This document shows positions 1 to 5,669 of a stretch of DNA of 6,004 nucleotides, one piece after another. Below the pieces are notes generated by a model that did not search any database, was not told the DNA's origin, and was given only the letters and a program-made list of their open reading frames with translations. Origin of the DNA: Clostridia bacterium (GTDB lineage: Bacteria; Bacillota; Clostridia; Christensenellales; Borkfalkiaceae); assembly GCA_900768525.1 (NCBI GenBank), contig CAAGDF010000011.1, forward strand, positions 1-6,004, in the 5' to 3' direction. How positions within the stretch are numbered: the first letter of the stretch is position 1; each line of letters starts with the position of its first letter. A program made the translations under genes and the position numbers.

Positions 1-322
1 GAATGGTCTTAAAGTTGGGGAGCGTGCCGCCGAGCCATCTGGAATTTACATAGTACATTCCGCATCTTTCGGCTTCTTGCTGAATAGCTTCCTGAGCTTG
101 TTTCTTTGTTCCGACGAAAAGTACGGTCTTGCCTGCTTTTACGCTTTCTACTACGAATTTGTAAGCTTCTTCGATAAGACCGACGGTGATCTGAAGGTCG
201 ATGATATGAATACCGTTTCTTTCACCGTAAATGTACTTACGCATTTTGGGGTTCCATCTTCTTGTCTGATGACCGAAATGTACGCCGGCTTCAAGAAGTT
301 GTTTCATGCTTGTTACTGCCAT
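1..322 (-). CDS. rpsB: 30S ribosomal protein S2, N-terminal part (cut by window edge)
   Basis: S2 is a structural protein of the small ribosomal subunit, placed near the head-body junction and needed for S1 binding and initiation where S1 is present. The reading frame begins MAVTSMKQLLEAGVHFGHQT and continues with RRWNPKMRKYIYGERNGIHI, the family's highly conserved N-terminus. GTKKQAQEAI (about residues 71-80) and YVNSRWLGGTLPNF (about 91-104) are further S2 signatures. Only 107 residues are present; the usual length is about 230-260, so the rest lies beyond base 1. The ATG at 322-320 is preceded by GGAGG at 335-331 with an 8-nt spacer, which fixes the start. It has its own promoter and a structured leader, so it is transcribed separately from the methyltransferase operon upstream. 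In most bacteria tsf (EF-Ts) follows rpsB, but that cannot be seen here. Confidence 0.97.
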   Translation of the reverse strand, partial: MAVTSMKQLLEAGVHFGHQTRRWNPKMRKYIYGERNGIHIIDLQITVGLIEEAYKFVVESVKAGKTVLFVGTKKQAQEAIQQEAERCGMYYVNSRWLGGTLPNFKTI

Positions 323-330
323 ATTTTTAT

Positions 331-335
331 CCTCC
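331..335 (-). promoter_or_regulatory. Ribosome binding site of rpsB
   Basis: The minus strand reads GGAGG here, 8 nt before the ATG of rpsB. It is a full match to the anti-Shine-Dalgarno core, as expected for a highly expressed ribosomal protein gene. Confidence 0.9.
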
Positions 336-440
336 GTTAATTCCTCCCCGCATAACCCTTTTGCATTTGGCGTGCAACTAAGGCTCGGACGACATTACTT
401 TGTTAAAAGATTTCAAAGCACGAAGCCGTCGATATACGAG

Positions 441-452
441 TGTGAATTCACA
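441..452. repeat. 12-bp perfect palindrome at the rpsB transcription start
   Basis: TGTGAATTCACA is perfectly self-complementary and lies about 3-14 nt downstream of the predicted rpsB transcription start. It could be a protein operator or form a short 5'-terminal RNA hairpin. Chance is possible, as 12-bp palindromes do arise randomly. Confidence 0.5.
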
Positions 453-461
453 ACGTCTTTG

Positions 462-490
462 ATTTTAGCATATATATAAAGGATATGCAA
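462..490 (-). promoter_or_regulatory. Strong sigma-A type promoter of rpsB
   Basis: On the minus strand a -35 box TTGCAT (490-485) is followed after exactly 17 bp by a -10 box TAAAAT (467-462). A TG one base upstream of the -10 (469-468) makes it an extended -10. The spacer is AT-rich (TATATATA). The start of transcription should fall near 455-457, leaving a 5' untranslated leader of roughly 130 nt before rpsB. The fit to the housekeeping vegetative consensus is good, and no better candidate lies in the gap. Confidence 0.8.
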
Positions 491-548
491 GCCTTTTTTC
501 GGGTTTTTTAAAATTTTTTATCCGAACGCATTGTTTTTTTATACTTTT

Positions 549-569
549 AACGGGCAAAATATTGCCGTT
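549..569. other. Stem-loop just downstream of the methyltransferase gene
   Basis: Arms AACGGGCAA (549-557) and TTGCCGTT (562-569) pair over 8 bp with one bulged base and a 4-nt loop. It lies 18 nt past the methyltransferase stop. On the minus strand, the direction of transcription, it is followed by AAAAG rather than a U-tract, so it is not a canonical intrinsic terminator. On the plus strand it runs into TTTT, which resembles a weak terminator for antisense transcription. It may instead protect the 3' end of the operon mRNA. Confidence 0.4.
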
Positions 570-587
570 TTATCAGGCTGTGGCCGC

Positions 588-2012
588 TCAGCGTTCAAAC
601 ACGCACAGACACTCCACGCCCTTGCAATCGGCAAACATGTCGTAACCTTTAAGGCTCTTTATCTTAAAGTAATTACCTCCGCAAGTATTTTCGGTAGACT
701 GCCCGTCCGCCGTGCGTTGGCTTTTTAAAAGTTTTTCGCCTTCGTAATGCAGCGTGCCGCAAAGCAGACCTGCGTCGCGCGAAAGGGTTGCGGGATTGCA
801 CGAAACGTACACTATTTTTTTAACGTTCGACGACAAAAGTGCCTCTATAAGTCGTTTATCGACACCTTTGCGCGGCGGATCGAGCACGACGGTGCAGTCG
901 CCGTCCGCTTGCTTTACTATGTCGGGAAGTACGATTTCGGACAAACCGCAAATGAAAGTCGCGTTTAAAATATCGTTATCTTTTATAAGTTTTTCGGCGT
1001 TATCTACCGCTTCGCGCACGATTTCCACACCGATTACTTTTTTTGCTTTTGCCGCAAGCAATGCGGTCATCAAGCCGCCGCCGCAATATGCGTCTATTAC
1101 GAGCGAAGGCGAATTTTCGCACGCAAAACCCACGGCGTCGGAATATAAAGACTGCTTTACGCTATCGTTTATCTGAATAAAATCGTGCGTGCCGACGGTA
1201 TATTTAACGCCGAACTGCTCGCCTTTTATAACACCCGAGCCGAAAAGCACGCGCGTTTTTTCGCCGAGAACGGCGTTACCCCTGCTGCGGTTTTCGTTTA
1301 ACGTTAGAGTTATGTTTTGGGTACATAAATGCTTTTTAAGCAGCTCAAAAAGTTCCGCAGAATGCGGCAAGTTGCTGCCGTTTATAACAACCGAAACAAG
1401 AAACCATTCGCAAACCTTTTTAACGATAAGGTGGCGTATAAGTCCGTTATCGGCACTTTCATCATAAAAGTCAAGCTTGTAAATTTCGGCAAATTCTTTA
1501 ATCGCTTTTATTACGCCCGCACACCAATCGCCCTGAATCAAACAATCGTCCGTTTCGACAATGCGATGACTGTCGGGGGCGAAAAAACCGCAAACGTTTC
1601 TTCCGTTAACATGCCTTAGCGGCAACTGCAATTTATTCCTGTAACGCAGTTCGGGAACGCTCGGAACGGTTTCGCCAACGGCGATATCTAAAAACGCAAT
1701 TTTCTTTAAAGTATGGGCAATAAGCGTGCGCTTATAATCGAGTTGTTCGGCGTAATCCATATGCAAAAGCCTGCAACCGCCACACTTGCCGAACACCGGG
1801 CACCCGGGAACGCGGCGTTTTTCGGACGGAGCTAAGATACTTTCGACTTTTGCGTAAACGATATTTTTATCGACTTTTAAAACGCGATATCTGATTTTTT
1901 CGTTCAAGACGGTAAACGGCACGAATATCACATAGCCGTCGAACTTGATTATTCCCTCGCCCTCTGAGCCGTAAGCCGTGATGATTCCTTCGTATATTTC
2001 ATTCTTTTTCAT
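588..2012 (-). CDS. rlmD: 23S rRNA (uracil-C5)-methyltransferase, RlmD/TrmA family
   Basis: It uses S-adenosylmethionine to methylate C5 of a uracil in RNA, most likely 23S rRNA. The 474 residues show an N-terminal TRAM domain (about 5-58), then an iron-sulfur motif CPVFGKCGGC giving C71, C77 and C80, with C157 as probable fourth ligand. The SAM-binding part has VIDAYCGGG (305-313), VIGVE (326-330), LDPPRKG (377-383), the nucleophile in VSCNPATL (C405), and the C-terminal base in KGVECLCVFER (E467). About 25 extra residues (roughly 419-443) lie between the catalytic loop and the final strand. The ATG at 2012 has GAGGGT (2026-2021) 8 nt upstream. It is last in the operon, 51 bp after the membrane protein gene. 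RlmD, RlmCD and TrmA-like paralogues cannot be told apart here, so the target U (747, 1939 or tRNA U54) is uncertain; family assignment is secure. Confidence 0.93.
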   Translation of the reverse strand: MKKNEIYEGIITAYGSEGEGIIKFDGYVIFVPFTVLNEKIRYRVLKVDKNIVYAKVESILAPSEKRRVPGCPVFGKCGGCRLLHMDYAEQLDYKRTLIAHTLKKIAFLDIAVGETVPSVPELRYRNKLQLPLRHVNGRNVCGFFAPDSHRIVETDDCLIQGDWCAGVIKAIKEFAEIYKLDFYDESADNGLIRHLIVKKVCEWFLVSVVINGSNLPHSAELFELLKKHLCTQNITLTLNENRSRGNAVLGEKTRVLFGSGVIKGEQFGVKYTVGTHDFIQINDSVKQSLYSDAVGFACENSPSLVIDAYCGGGLMTALLAAKAKKVIGVEIVREAVDNAEKLIKDNDILNATFICGLSEIVLPDIVKQADGDCTVVLDPPRKGVDKRLIEALLSSNVKKIVYVSCNPATLSRDAGLLCGTLHYEGEKLLKSQRTADGQSTENTCGGNYFKIKSLKGYDMFADCKGVECLCVFER

Positions 2013-2063
2013 ATGCCAAAACCCTCGATAATGGACTTATAGGCTCACTTTTGTGGTAAAAAA

Positions 2064-2585
2064 CTATTTCTTTTTTATAACCCTGTCTATAATTACGCTC
2101 ATGCTTTTTTGCATGCGCTGCATTATATAATCGTATACAATGAAGAACAGCGCGCCGCCGACGATAATTATGGGAATTATATATTTTTTTATTACCTCGT
2201 TTTCGATAACGAAAAACGACGTAAAATAATAAACGATAAACGCAACGCCGACAAACCATACGGTTTTTATTACGAGCGCAAGTATTTTATTGAAATTCTT
2301 TTTTTCGATTATATCGTTTACAATCGGGTGCAAACCGAAAAAAAGCGCATACGGAAGCATAATCTGCAGCCGCATTCCCGTGAATATAAAGCCGAGAAAC
2401 ACCCCCGCCAGATATGCAAGAAACGCGCCCGCCCTGCTGTTTTTCGTAAGCGGCAGCATAAGCGCAAGACTTGCAAAAAACAAACACGACAGATCAAGTA
2501 CTTCTATATACGCACCCGCTATCAACAGCAATACGACAAACGCCGCCGATACGGCGGCAAGCGCGATTACCCTTGAATTTTTCAT
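2064..2585 (-). CDS. Small multi-pass membrane protein, possibly ECF S-component-like
   Basis: I do not recognise a named family. The 173 residues are very hydrophobic, with about five or six predicted membrane helices: roughly 5-27, 30-46, 53-70, 72-90, 101-127 and 135-155. A basic amphipathic C-terminus follows (MQRMQKSMSVIIDRVIKKK) that should face the cytoplasm by the positive-inside rule. Size and helix count resemble substrate-capture (S) components of ECF vitamin transporters, but I see no diagnostic substrate motif, so this is only a possibility. Translation is probably coupled to the J-like gene before it: the ATG is 4 nt past that gene's TGA, and the Shine-Dalgarno AGGTGA (2595-2590) contains that stop codon. 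Its place directly after two soluble unknown proteins suggests it may be their membrane partner. Confidence 0.8.
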   Translation of the reverse strand: MKNSRVIALAAVSAAFVVLLLIAGAYIEVLDLSCLFFASLALMLPLTKNSRAGAFLAYLAGVFLGFIFTGMRLQIMLPYALFFGLHPIVNDIIEKKNFNKILALVIKTVWFVGVAFIVYYFTSFFVIENEVIKKYIIPIIIVGGALFFIVYDYIMQRMQKSMSVIIDRVIKKK

Positions 2586-2589
2586 TTAA

Positions 2590-3234
2590 TCACCTGATAC
2601 TCGGGCAACAGCAACAATTAAGCAATGCGCTGCAAACCATCGAGCGACAACAAAATTCCATACACGAATCGCCGCCCATCATGTCGGCGGGTTCTTCGTA
2701 TGAAGGCTCGTTAAAACGACCGCTGCCCGATTTATCGTACTCGGGCTTGCCCTTCTTTGCATCTTCGTTATAATTGATTTGCTTGCAAAGTTTATCGTAG
2801 GCGGTCTTATATTTTTCCACCGAACCGTCCATAGAAATTGCGATTTCAAGCTGACGTTTACTCTCGTTCGCCCAATTCTTTTTATAGAAAATAACCGACT
2901 GCAGATAGTGCCACTCGGCATTTCTTTCGTCGAATTTATCGAGCGCGGCTTGAGCTTCGTCGATTTTACCCGCCTTTATAAGCGCGTCGACCTCCGCAAA
3001 AGAACCATTGCTTTCGGTTGCGGCGGCGTTTTTGTTTTTGCGATATTCGGTCAGATCGTTATATGCGGAAACAAGTTCGGTGAGCTTTTCGGCGGCTTCG
3101 TTGCCCGCCTCGCCCTCTAAAAAACGGTCGTTCTGATATTTAGTTCTCAGTTCTAAATACTTTGCGTACAATTCTTCGTCGGTAACGTTTTCGTCGCAAC
3201 CGAAAAGAGCGTACAGTTTTTCGATATCGTTCAT
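2590..3234 (-). CDS. Degenerate J-domain/TPR protein with cysteine-rich C-terminus
   Basis: The first 65 or so residues follow the J-domain plan: a start like that of DnaJ (IEKLYALFGC), TDEELYAKYLELRTKY in place of helix II, and a helix III ending in SAYNDLTEYR. The HPD tripeptide needed to stimulate Hsp70 ATPase is replaced by QND (34-36), so classical DnaJ activity is doubtful. Residues about 77-141 form paired helices resembling TPR repeats (DALIKAGKIDEAQAALDKF and the following pair). A polar linker (about 155-188) leads to a tail with eight cysteines in the last 24 residues, including CCCC at 207-210. Such tails could bind metal, be acylated or sit at a membrane; which applies is unknown. 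The start ATG lies 1 nt after the DUF5685 stop, with AAGGAA (3244-3239) inside that gene's last codons. The 214-residue protein is complete. Confidence 0.85.
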   Translation of the reverse strand: MNDIEKLYALFGCDENVTDEELYAKYLELRTKYQNDRFLEGEAGNEAAEKLTELVSAYNDLTEYRKNKNAAATESNGSFAEVDALIKAGKIDEAQAALDKFDERNAEWHYLQSVIFYKKNWANESKRQLEIAISMDGSVEKYKTAYDKLCKQINYNEDAKKGKPEYDKSGSGRFNEPSYEEPADMMGGDSCMEFCCRSMVCSALLNCCCCPSIR

Positions 3235-3235
3235 A

Positions 3236-4096
3236 TTATTCCTTTTTCTTGCCTTTCGCCTCGCCCGAGAGCACTTTTTTTGTGCACTCGAACGTGCCGC
3301 GAATTGCTATATTTTTGATTAAATCGGCATTAAACCTGAATTTCATTCCCGATAGCCCGTCTTTTATGCCCTCCAGCACGGACGACATAATAAACGCTAT
3401 CTCTTCGCCGTTGTTTTGCTTAAGTTCGGCAAAATTTTTGCTACCATACGCGACAAAAAAGGGATTATAATCGTTTTTTGCAACGTCTTTATCGTAATCG
3501 TCGAGCGCGTCGATTAAATATATCCACTTGCCGAGGTGATAGAAAAACTTGCGCGAACTATCGTCGGCAAACCGGCCGAGCAGGTTATCGGACAGCTCGA
3601 CGAGCATTACCGCAAACGGATCGGCGGTTTTATCTATGCTTTTTTCACCGTTTTTTTCAAGAAAACGCAGTTTTTCGTAATTGCGCTTTACAATCTCGTC
3701 AAGTTCGGGGCATTTTTTCTTTGCGCGCTTGTAGCCCGCCGAGAAAAACGCGCGCGCCGCACGGTGTTTCCCGTCGTCCAACACGTCGTCGGTAAGTTTG
3801 TAATAGGTCAAAATTATATTGAGCTCACCCAAGCGATCGGATATTTCGTCACGCAAAGCGATTGGGCGCGAAATTACGGGGTGCGCTATGCAACGCTTGC
3901 GTTCGATTTTTACGTCCTTGCCAGTCGCGTTGTGCACAATAGCGGACAAAAACGCTATATCGTACGTCAGCGAAAAACGCGCAAACTGACCGCATTTTTT
4001 ACCTATACTCTTGCAAACCTGACAATACAGCGCGTTGTATAACGTTTCGTCTTTAACGTATAAATACGGCTTATCGGGTTTAACGTAACCAAACAT
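3236..4096 (-). CDS. DUF5685 family protein of unknown function
   Basis: The opening MFGYVKPDKPYLYVKDETLY, then YCQVCKSIGKK with C25 and C28, FSLTYDIAFL (41-50) and RCIAHP (C69, H72), match my memory of the DUF5685 family of Firmicutes. The protein is helical and soluble, with 286 residues and a basic tail. Two acidic clusters stand out: TDDVLDDGKH (D103, D104, D107, D108) and LIDALDDYDKDVAKNDYNPF (D196, D199, D200, D202, D204). They recall the paired aspartate-rich metal sites of all-helical isoprenoid synthases, but no function is established. C25/C28 with C69/H72 could form a metal site. The start overlaps the trpS stop by one base (TAATG), and no good Shine-Dalgarno is visible, so translation probably depends on reinitiation after trpS. 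Confidence 0.88.
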   Translation of the reverse strand: MFGYVKPDKPYLYVKDETLYNALYCQVCKSIGKKCGQFARFSLTYDIAFLSAIVHNATGKDVKIERKRCIAHPVISRPIALRDEISDRLGELNIILTYYKLTDDVLDDGKHRAARAFFSAGYKRAKKKCPELDEIVKRNYEKLRFLEKNGEKSIDKTADPFAVMLVELSDNLLGRFADDSSRKFFYHLGKWIYLIDALDDYDKDVAKNDYNPFFVAYGSKNFAELKQNNGEEIAFIMSSVLEGIKDGLSGMKFRFNADLIKNIAIRGTFECTKKVLSGEAKGKKKE

Positions 4097-5100
4097 TACT
4101 TTTTACCGGGGCGATACAAGCCGACTTTTTTGTAGACTTTATCGAGCATTTTATATGCTATACGGCTCGCTTTGTCGCGCCCGTCGAGCATAACGTCCTC
4201 GAGATACGACTTGTTTGCAAGATATTCCTTGCGCTTTTCGTCGATCGGAACGATTTTCTCCGCAACAGCCTCGCCGACGGCGGTTTTGAAATCGCCGTAA
4301 CCCGCTCCGTCGAACTTTTGCTCGACCTCGGCGGGGGTAAGATCGGTGAACGCCGAGTATATGTTTATAAGGTTTGTTATTCCGGGGCGAGCGGGATCGC
4401 GTTTGATTAAATTATCGCAATCGGTAACCGCACGGCGGAACTTGCGTATAATCGTGTCTTTATCGTCGGACAAAGAGATAAACGCATTCTGATTGGGATC
4501 GCTTTTTGACATTTTGTGCAGCGGATCCTGCAAACTCATGATATTCGCGCCCGTTTCGGGAATATACCCCTCGGGCATAACGAACGTCGGGCTGTACCTG
4601 TTATTGAACCTTTCTGCAAGGTCGCGGGCAATTTCGAGATGTTGCGTCTGATCTTTTCCGACGGGCACGAGCGCGGTGCTGTAAAGCAAGATATCCGCAG
4701 CCATAAGCACGGGGTAATCCATAAGCCCCATATTCACGTTATCGGCATGGTTGCGCGATTTATCCTTAAACTGCGTCATGCGCGAGAGTTCGCCGGGGTA
4801 AGTCAACGTGTTGAGTATCCAGGTAAGTTCGGCATGCTCGTGAACGTGCGACTGAACAAACACAATAGACTTGTTCGGATCTATGCCGCTTGCAAGATAT
4901 AACGCAAGCAAGTTGAGCGTGCGGGCGCGAAGTTCCGCGGGATCTTGCCGAACGGTAAGCGTGTGCAAATCGGCTACCGCGTAAATGCACTCGAATTTGT
5001 CCTGCAATGCCGAAAAGTTACGGATTGCGCCTATATAATTACCTATTGTCGGTACGCCGGATGGCTGAACCGCACTGAATAATCTCTTTTTCTCTTCCAT
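4096..5100 (-). CDS. trpS: Tryptophan--tRNA ligase
   Basis: It charges tRNA-Trp with tryptophan using ATP in the cytoplasm; class I synthetase, normally a homodimer. The 334 residues match the usual bacterial length. Near the N-terminus FSAVQPSGVPTIGNYIGAI carries the HIGH-equivalent PTIGN (17-21). YAVADLHTLTV (40-50), WILNTLTYPGELSRMTQFKD (94-113), MAADILLY (133-140) and VPVGKDQTQHLEI (145-157) are typical of TrpS, and HKMSKS (195-200) is the second ATP-binding signature. I chose the ATG at 5100 because GAGGG (5110-5106) sits just upstream; the in-frame TTG at 5118 would place that site inside the coding region. It is the first gene of the operon, and its stop overlaps the DUF5685 start. I see no T-box leader, which often controls trpS in Firmicutes. 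Confidence 0.97.
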   Translation of the reverse strand: MEEKKRLFSAVQPSGVPTIGNYIGAIRNFSALQDKFECIYAVADLHTLTVRQDPAELRARTLNLLALYLASGIDPNKSIVFVQSHVHEHAELTWILNTLTYPGELSRMTQFKDKSRNHADNVNMGLMDYPVLMAADILLYSTALVPVGKDQTQHLEIARDLAERFNNRYSPTFVMPEGYIPETGANIMSLQDPLHKMSKSDPNQNAFISLSDDKDTIIRKFRRAVTDCDNLIKRDPARPGITNLINIYSAFTDLTPAEVEQKFDGAGYGDFKTAVGEAVAEKIVPIDEKRKEYLANKSYLEDVMLDGRDKASRIAYKMLDKVYKKVGLYRPGKK

Positions 5101-5104
5101 TTTT

Positions 5105-5110
5105 ACCCTC
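5105..5110 (-). promoter_or_regulatory. Ribosome binding site deciding the trpS start
   Basis: GAGGGT on the minus strand lies 4-5 nt before the ATG at 5100. It would be inside the coding sequence if the upstream in-frame TTG (5118) were used, so it supports the shorter 334-residue product. Confidence 0.8.
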
Positions 5111-5142
5111 TGTGGCAAAATAAACTATTACTTCGGGCGGTA

Positions 5143-5176
5143 TTAAAACACACCCCGCTATGCCCTGCGTGTTTAA
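5143..5176 (-). other. Hairpin in the trpS 5' leader
   Basis: On the minus strand TTAAACACGC (5176-5167) pairs with GTGTGTTTTAA (5153-5143): ten pairs with one G-U and one bulged U around a 13-nt loop. A run of only four U falls in the 3' arm, so termination would be weak. It lies in the leader if transcription starts near 5183. A competing pairing of GCGG (5158-5155) with CCGC (5140-5137) is possible. A regulatory role is not shown. Confidence 0.35.
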
Positions 5177-5189
5177 ATTAAGTCGGTTT

Positions 5190-5217
5190 TATATAGCATA
5201 ATCGGCAGGAGTAGTAA
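5190..5217 (-). promoter_or_regulatory. Probable promoter of the trpS operon (extended -10)
   Basis: The minus strand reads TGCTATATA, an extended -10 with TATATA at 5195-5190 and TG at 5198-5197. The best -35 candidate is TTACTA (5217-5212) at 16 bp, a poor match, so the TG extension would have to carry the promoter. Transcription should begin near 5183. This is the only good candidate in the 153-bp gap before trpS, but read-through from the P-loop gene could also supply transcription. Confidence 0.5.
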
Positions 5218-5229
5218 CATCCCGCCGAT
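5201..5229 (-). other. Strong stem-loop / inverted repeat between the P-loop gene and trpS
   Basis: On the minus strand ATCGGCGGGA pairs with TCCTGCCGAT over 10 bp, nine Watson-Crick and one G-U, closing a 9-nt loop. The plus-strand version has an A-C mismatch instead, favouring an RNA made from the minus strand. It starts 24 nt after the P-loop gene's stop codon, where a terminator is expected, but TATGCTATA follows instead of a U-tract. It also overlaps the candidate -35 of the trpS promoter, so it may instead be an operator. Confidence 0.5.
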
Positions 5230-5253
5230 AACAGAAAACATTTTTAGCTGTTT

Positions 5254-5661
5254 TTAGCAGTACTTGCTTACGAACCCGGGCATATTTTCTTTCGCGACCG
5301 AGAGAGTAAGTACAAACTTTACGCCGTATTCTTTGCTGAGTTTATCCGCTTCGGCAAAGAAAGGTTCGAGCGAATTGGCATCGCAATCGGCTATACGCAT
5401 TATTCCGTCGAGATATACATACTCGATATCGGCATTACCTGCCATAAGTCCGTCGATAAATCCGATGAGACCATCCAAGCCGTTCAATGCGTAATCTTCT
5501 GTGTATACGCAACGAACTTTAAAATCTATGTTGGCGGAATATCCTTTTTTCTGAGAGATAAACACGACATTGCCGAGTGCGGTTTTTGCCGTTTCGTTAA
5601 CCGAATCGAGAATAATTTTCGTCTTTCCGCTGCCTTTTTCGCCGCAAATTAGTTTAATCAT
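5254..5661 (-). CDS. Small P-loop NTPase-like ATP-binding protein
   Basis: The protein begins MIKLICGEKGSGKTKIILD, a textbook Walker A (G7-E-K-G-S-G-K-T14) right after the first beta strand. A probable Walker B follows a hydrophobic strand in IEYVYLDG (D85), and VKFVLTLSV (114-122) looks like a later core strand. At 135 residues it is little more than a minimal nucleotide-binding core with no membrane segment. I recall similar short conserved ATP-binding proteins in Clostridia, sometimes labelled PilT-like from the P-loop alone; the real function is unknown and I do not claim pilus motility. The ATG at 5661 is chosen because GGAGG (5674-5670) lies 8 nt upstream; an in-frame GTG at 5685 would put that site inside the gene. 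It is a single gene with its own promoter region, separated from trpS by 153 bp. Confidence 0.85.
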   Translation of the reverse strand: MIKLICGEKGSGKTKIILDSVNETAKTALGNVVFISQKKGYSANIDFKVRCVYTEDYALNGLDGLIGFIDGLMAGNADIEYVYLDGIMRIADCDANSLEPFFAEADKLSKEYGVKFVLTLSVAKENMPGFVSKYC

Positions 5662-5669
5662 TTTACTGT

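Larger units (their letters stand above)
323..456 (-). promoter_or_regulatory. Structured 5' leader of rpsB (possible autoregulatory RNA)
   Basis: The predicted leader between the promoter and the rpsB start can form an extended hairpin on the minus strand. Six outer pairs (GACGGC with GTCGTC, 430-425 and 393-388, one G-U) are followed by a small internal loop, then seven inner pairs (TGCTTTG with CAAAGTA, one G-U) closing an 11-nt AU-rich loop. A second small stem TTGCA/TGCAA lies at 361-377. Ribosomal protein leaders often bind their own protein as an mRNA mimic of the rRNA site. That this one does so is inference; I do not recognise it as a named leader family. Confidence 0.4.

Noticed and set aside
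77..340. 87-codon plus-strand open frame opposite rpsB
   Set aside because: The opposite strand is unmistakable ribosomal protein S2.
495..530. Intrinsic terminator around TTCGG ... CCGAA flanking A/T tracts
   Set aside because: Only 5 bp of outer stem around a 19-nt A/T interior, and on the transcribed strand the tail is A-rich, not U-rich.
2109..2576. 155-codon plus-strand open frame opposite the membrane protein gene
   Set aside because: Rich in Arg/Lys/Tyr with no family resemblance, lying antisense to a hydrophobic gene with good start signals and operon context. It is a shadow frame.
3536..4042. 168-codon plus-strand open frame opposite the DUF5685 gene
   Set aside because: The minus strand carries a recognisable family with conserved motifs and a coupled start; the antisense frame has no convincing start site or similarity.
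5101..5118. Upstream TTG start adding six residues to trpS
   Set aside because: The Shine-Dalgarno GAGGG lies inside this extension, and the shorter product starts where bacterial TrpS proteins usually do.
5101..5183. T-box riboswitch before trpS, suggested by the ATACCGCCCG stretch
   Set aside because: The conserved T-box core is absent and the leader is too short for the specifier-containing stem I.
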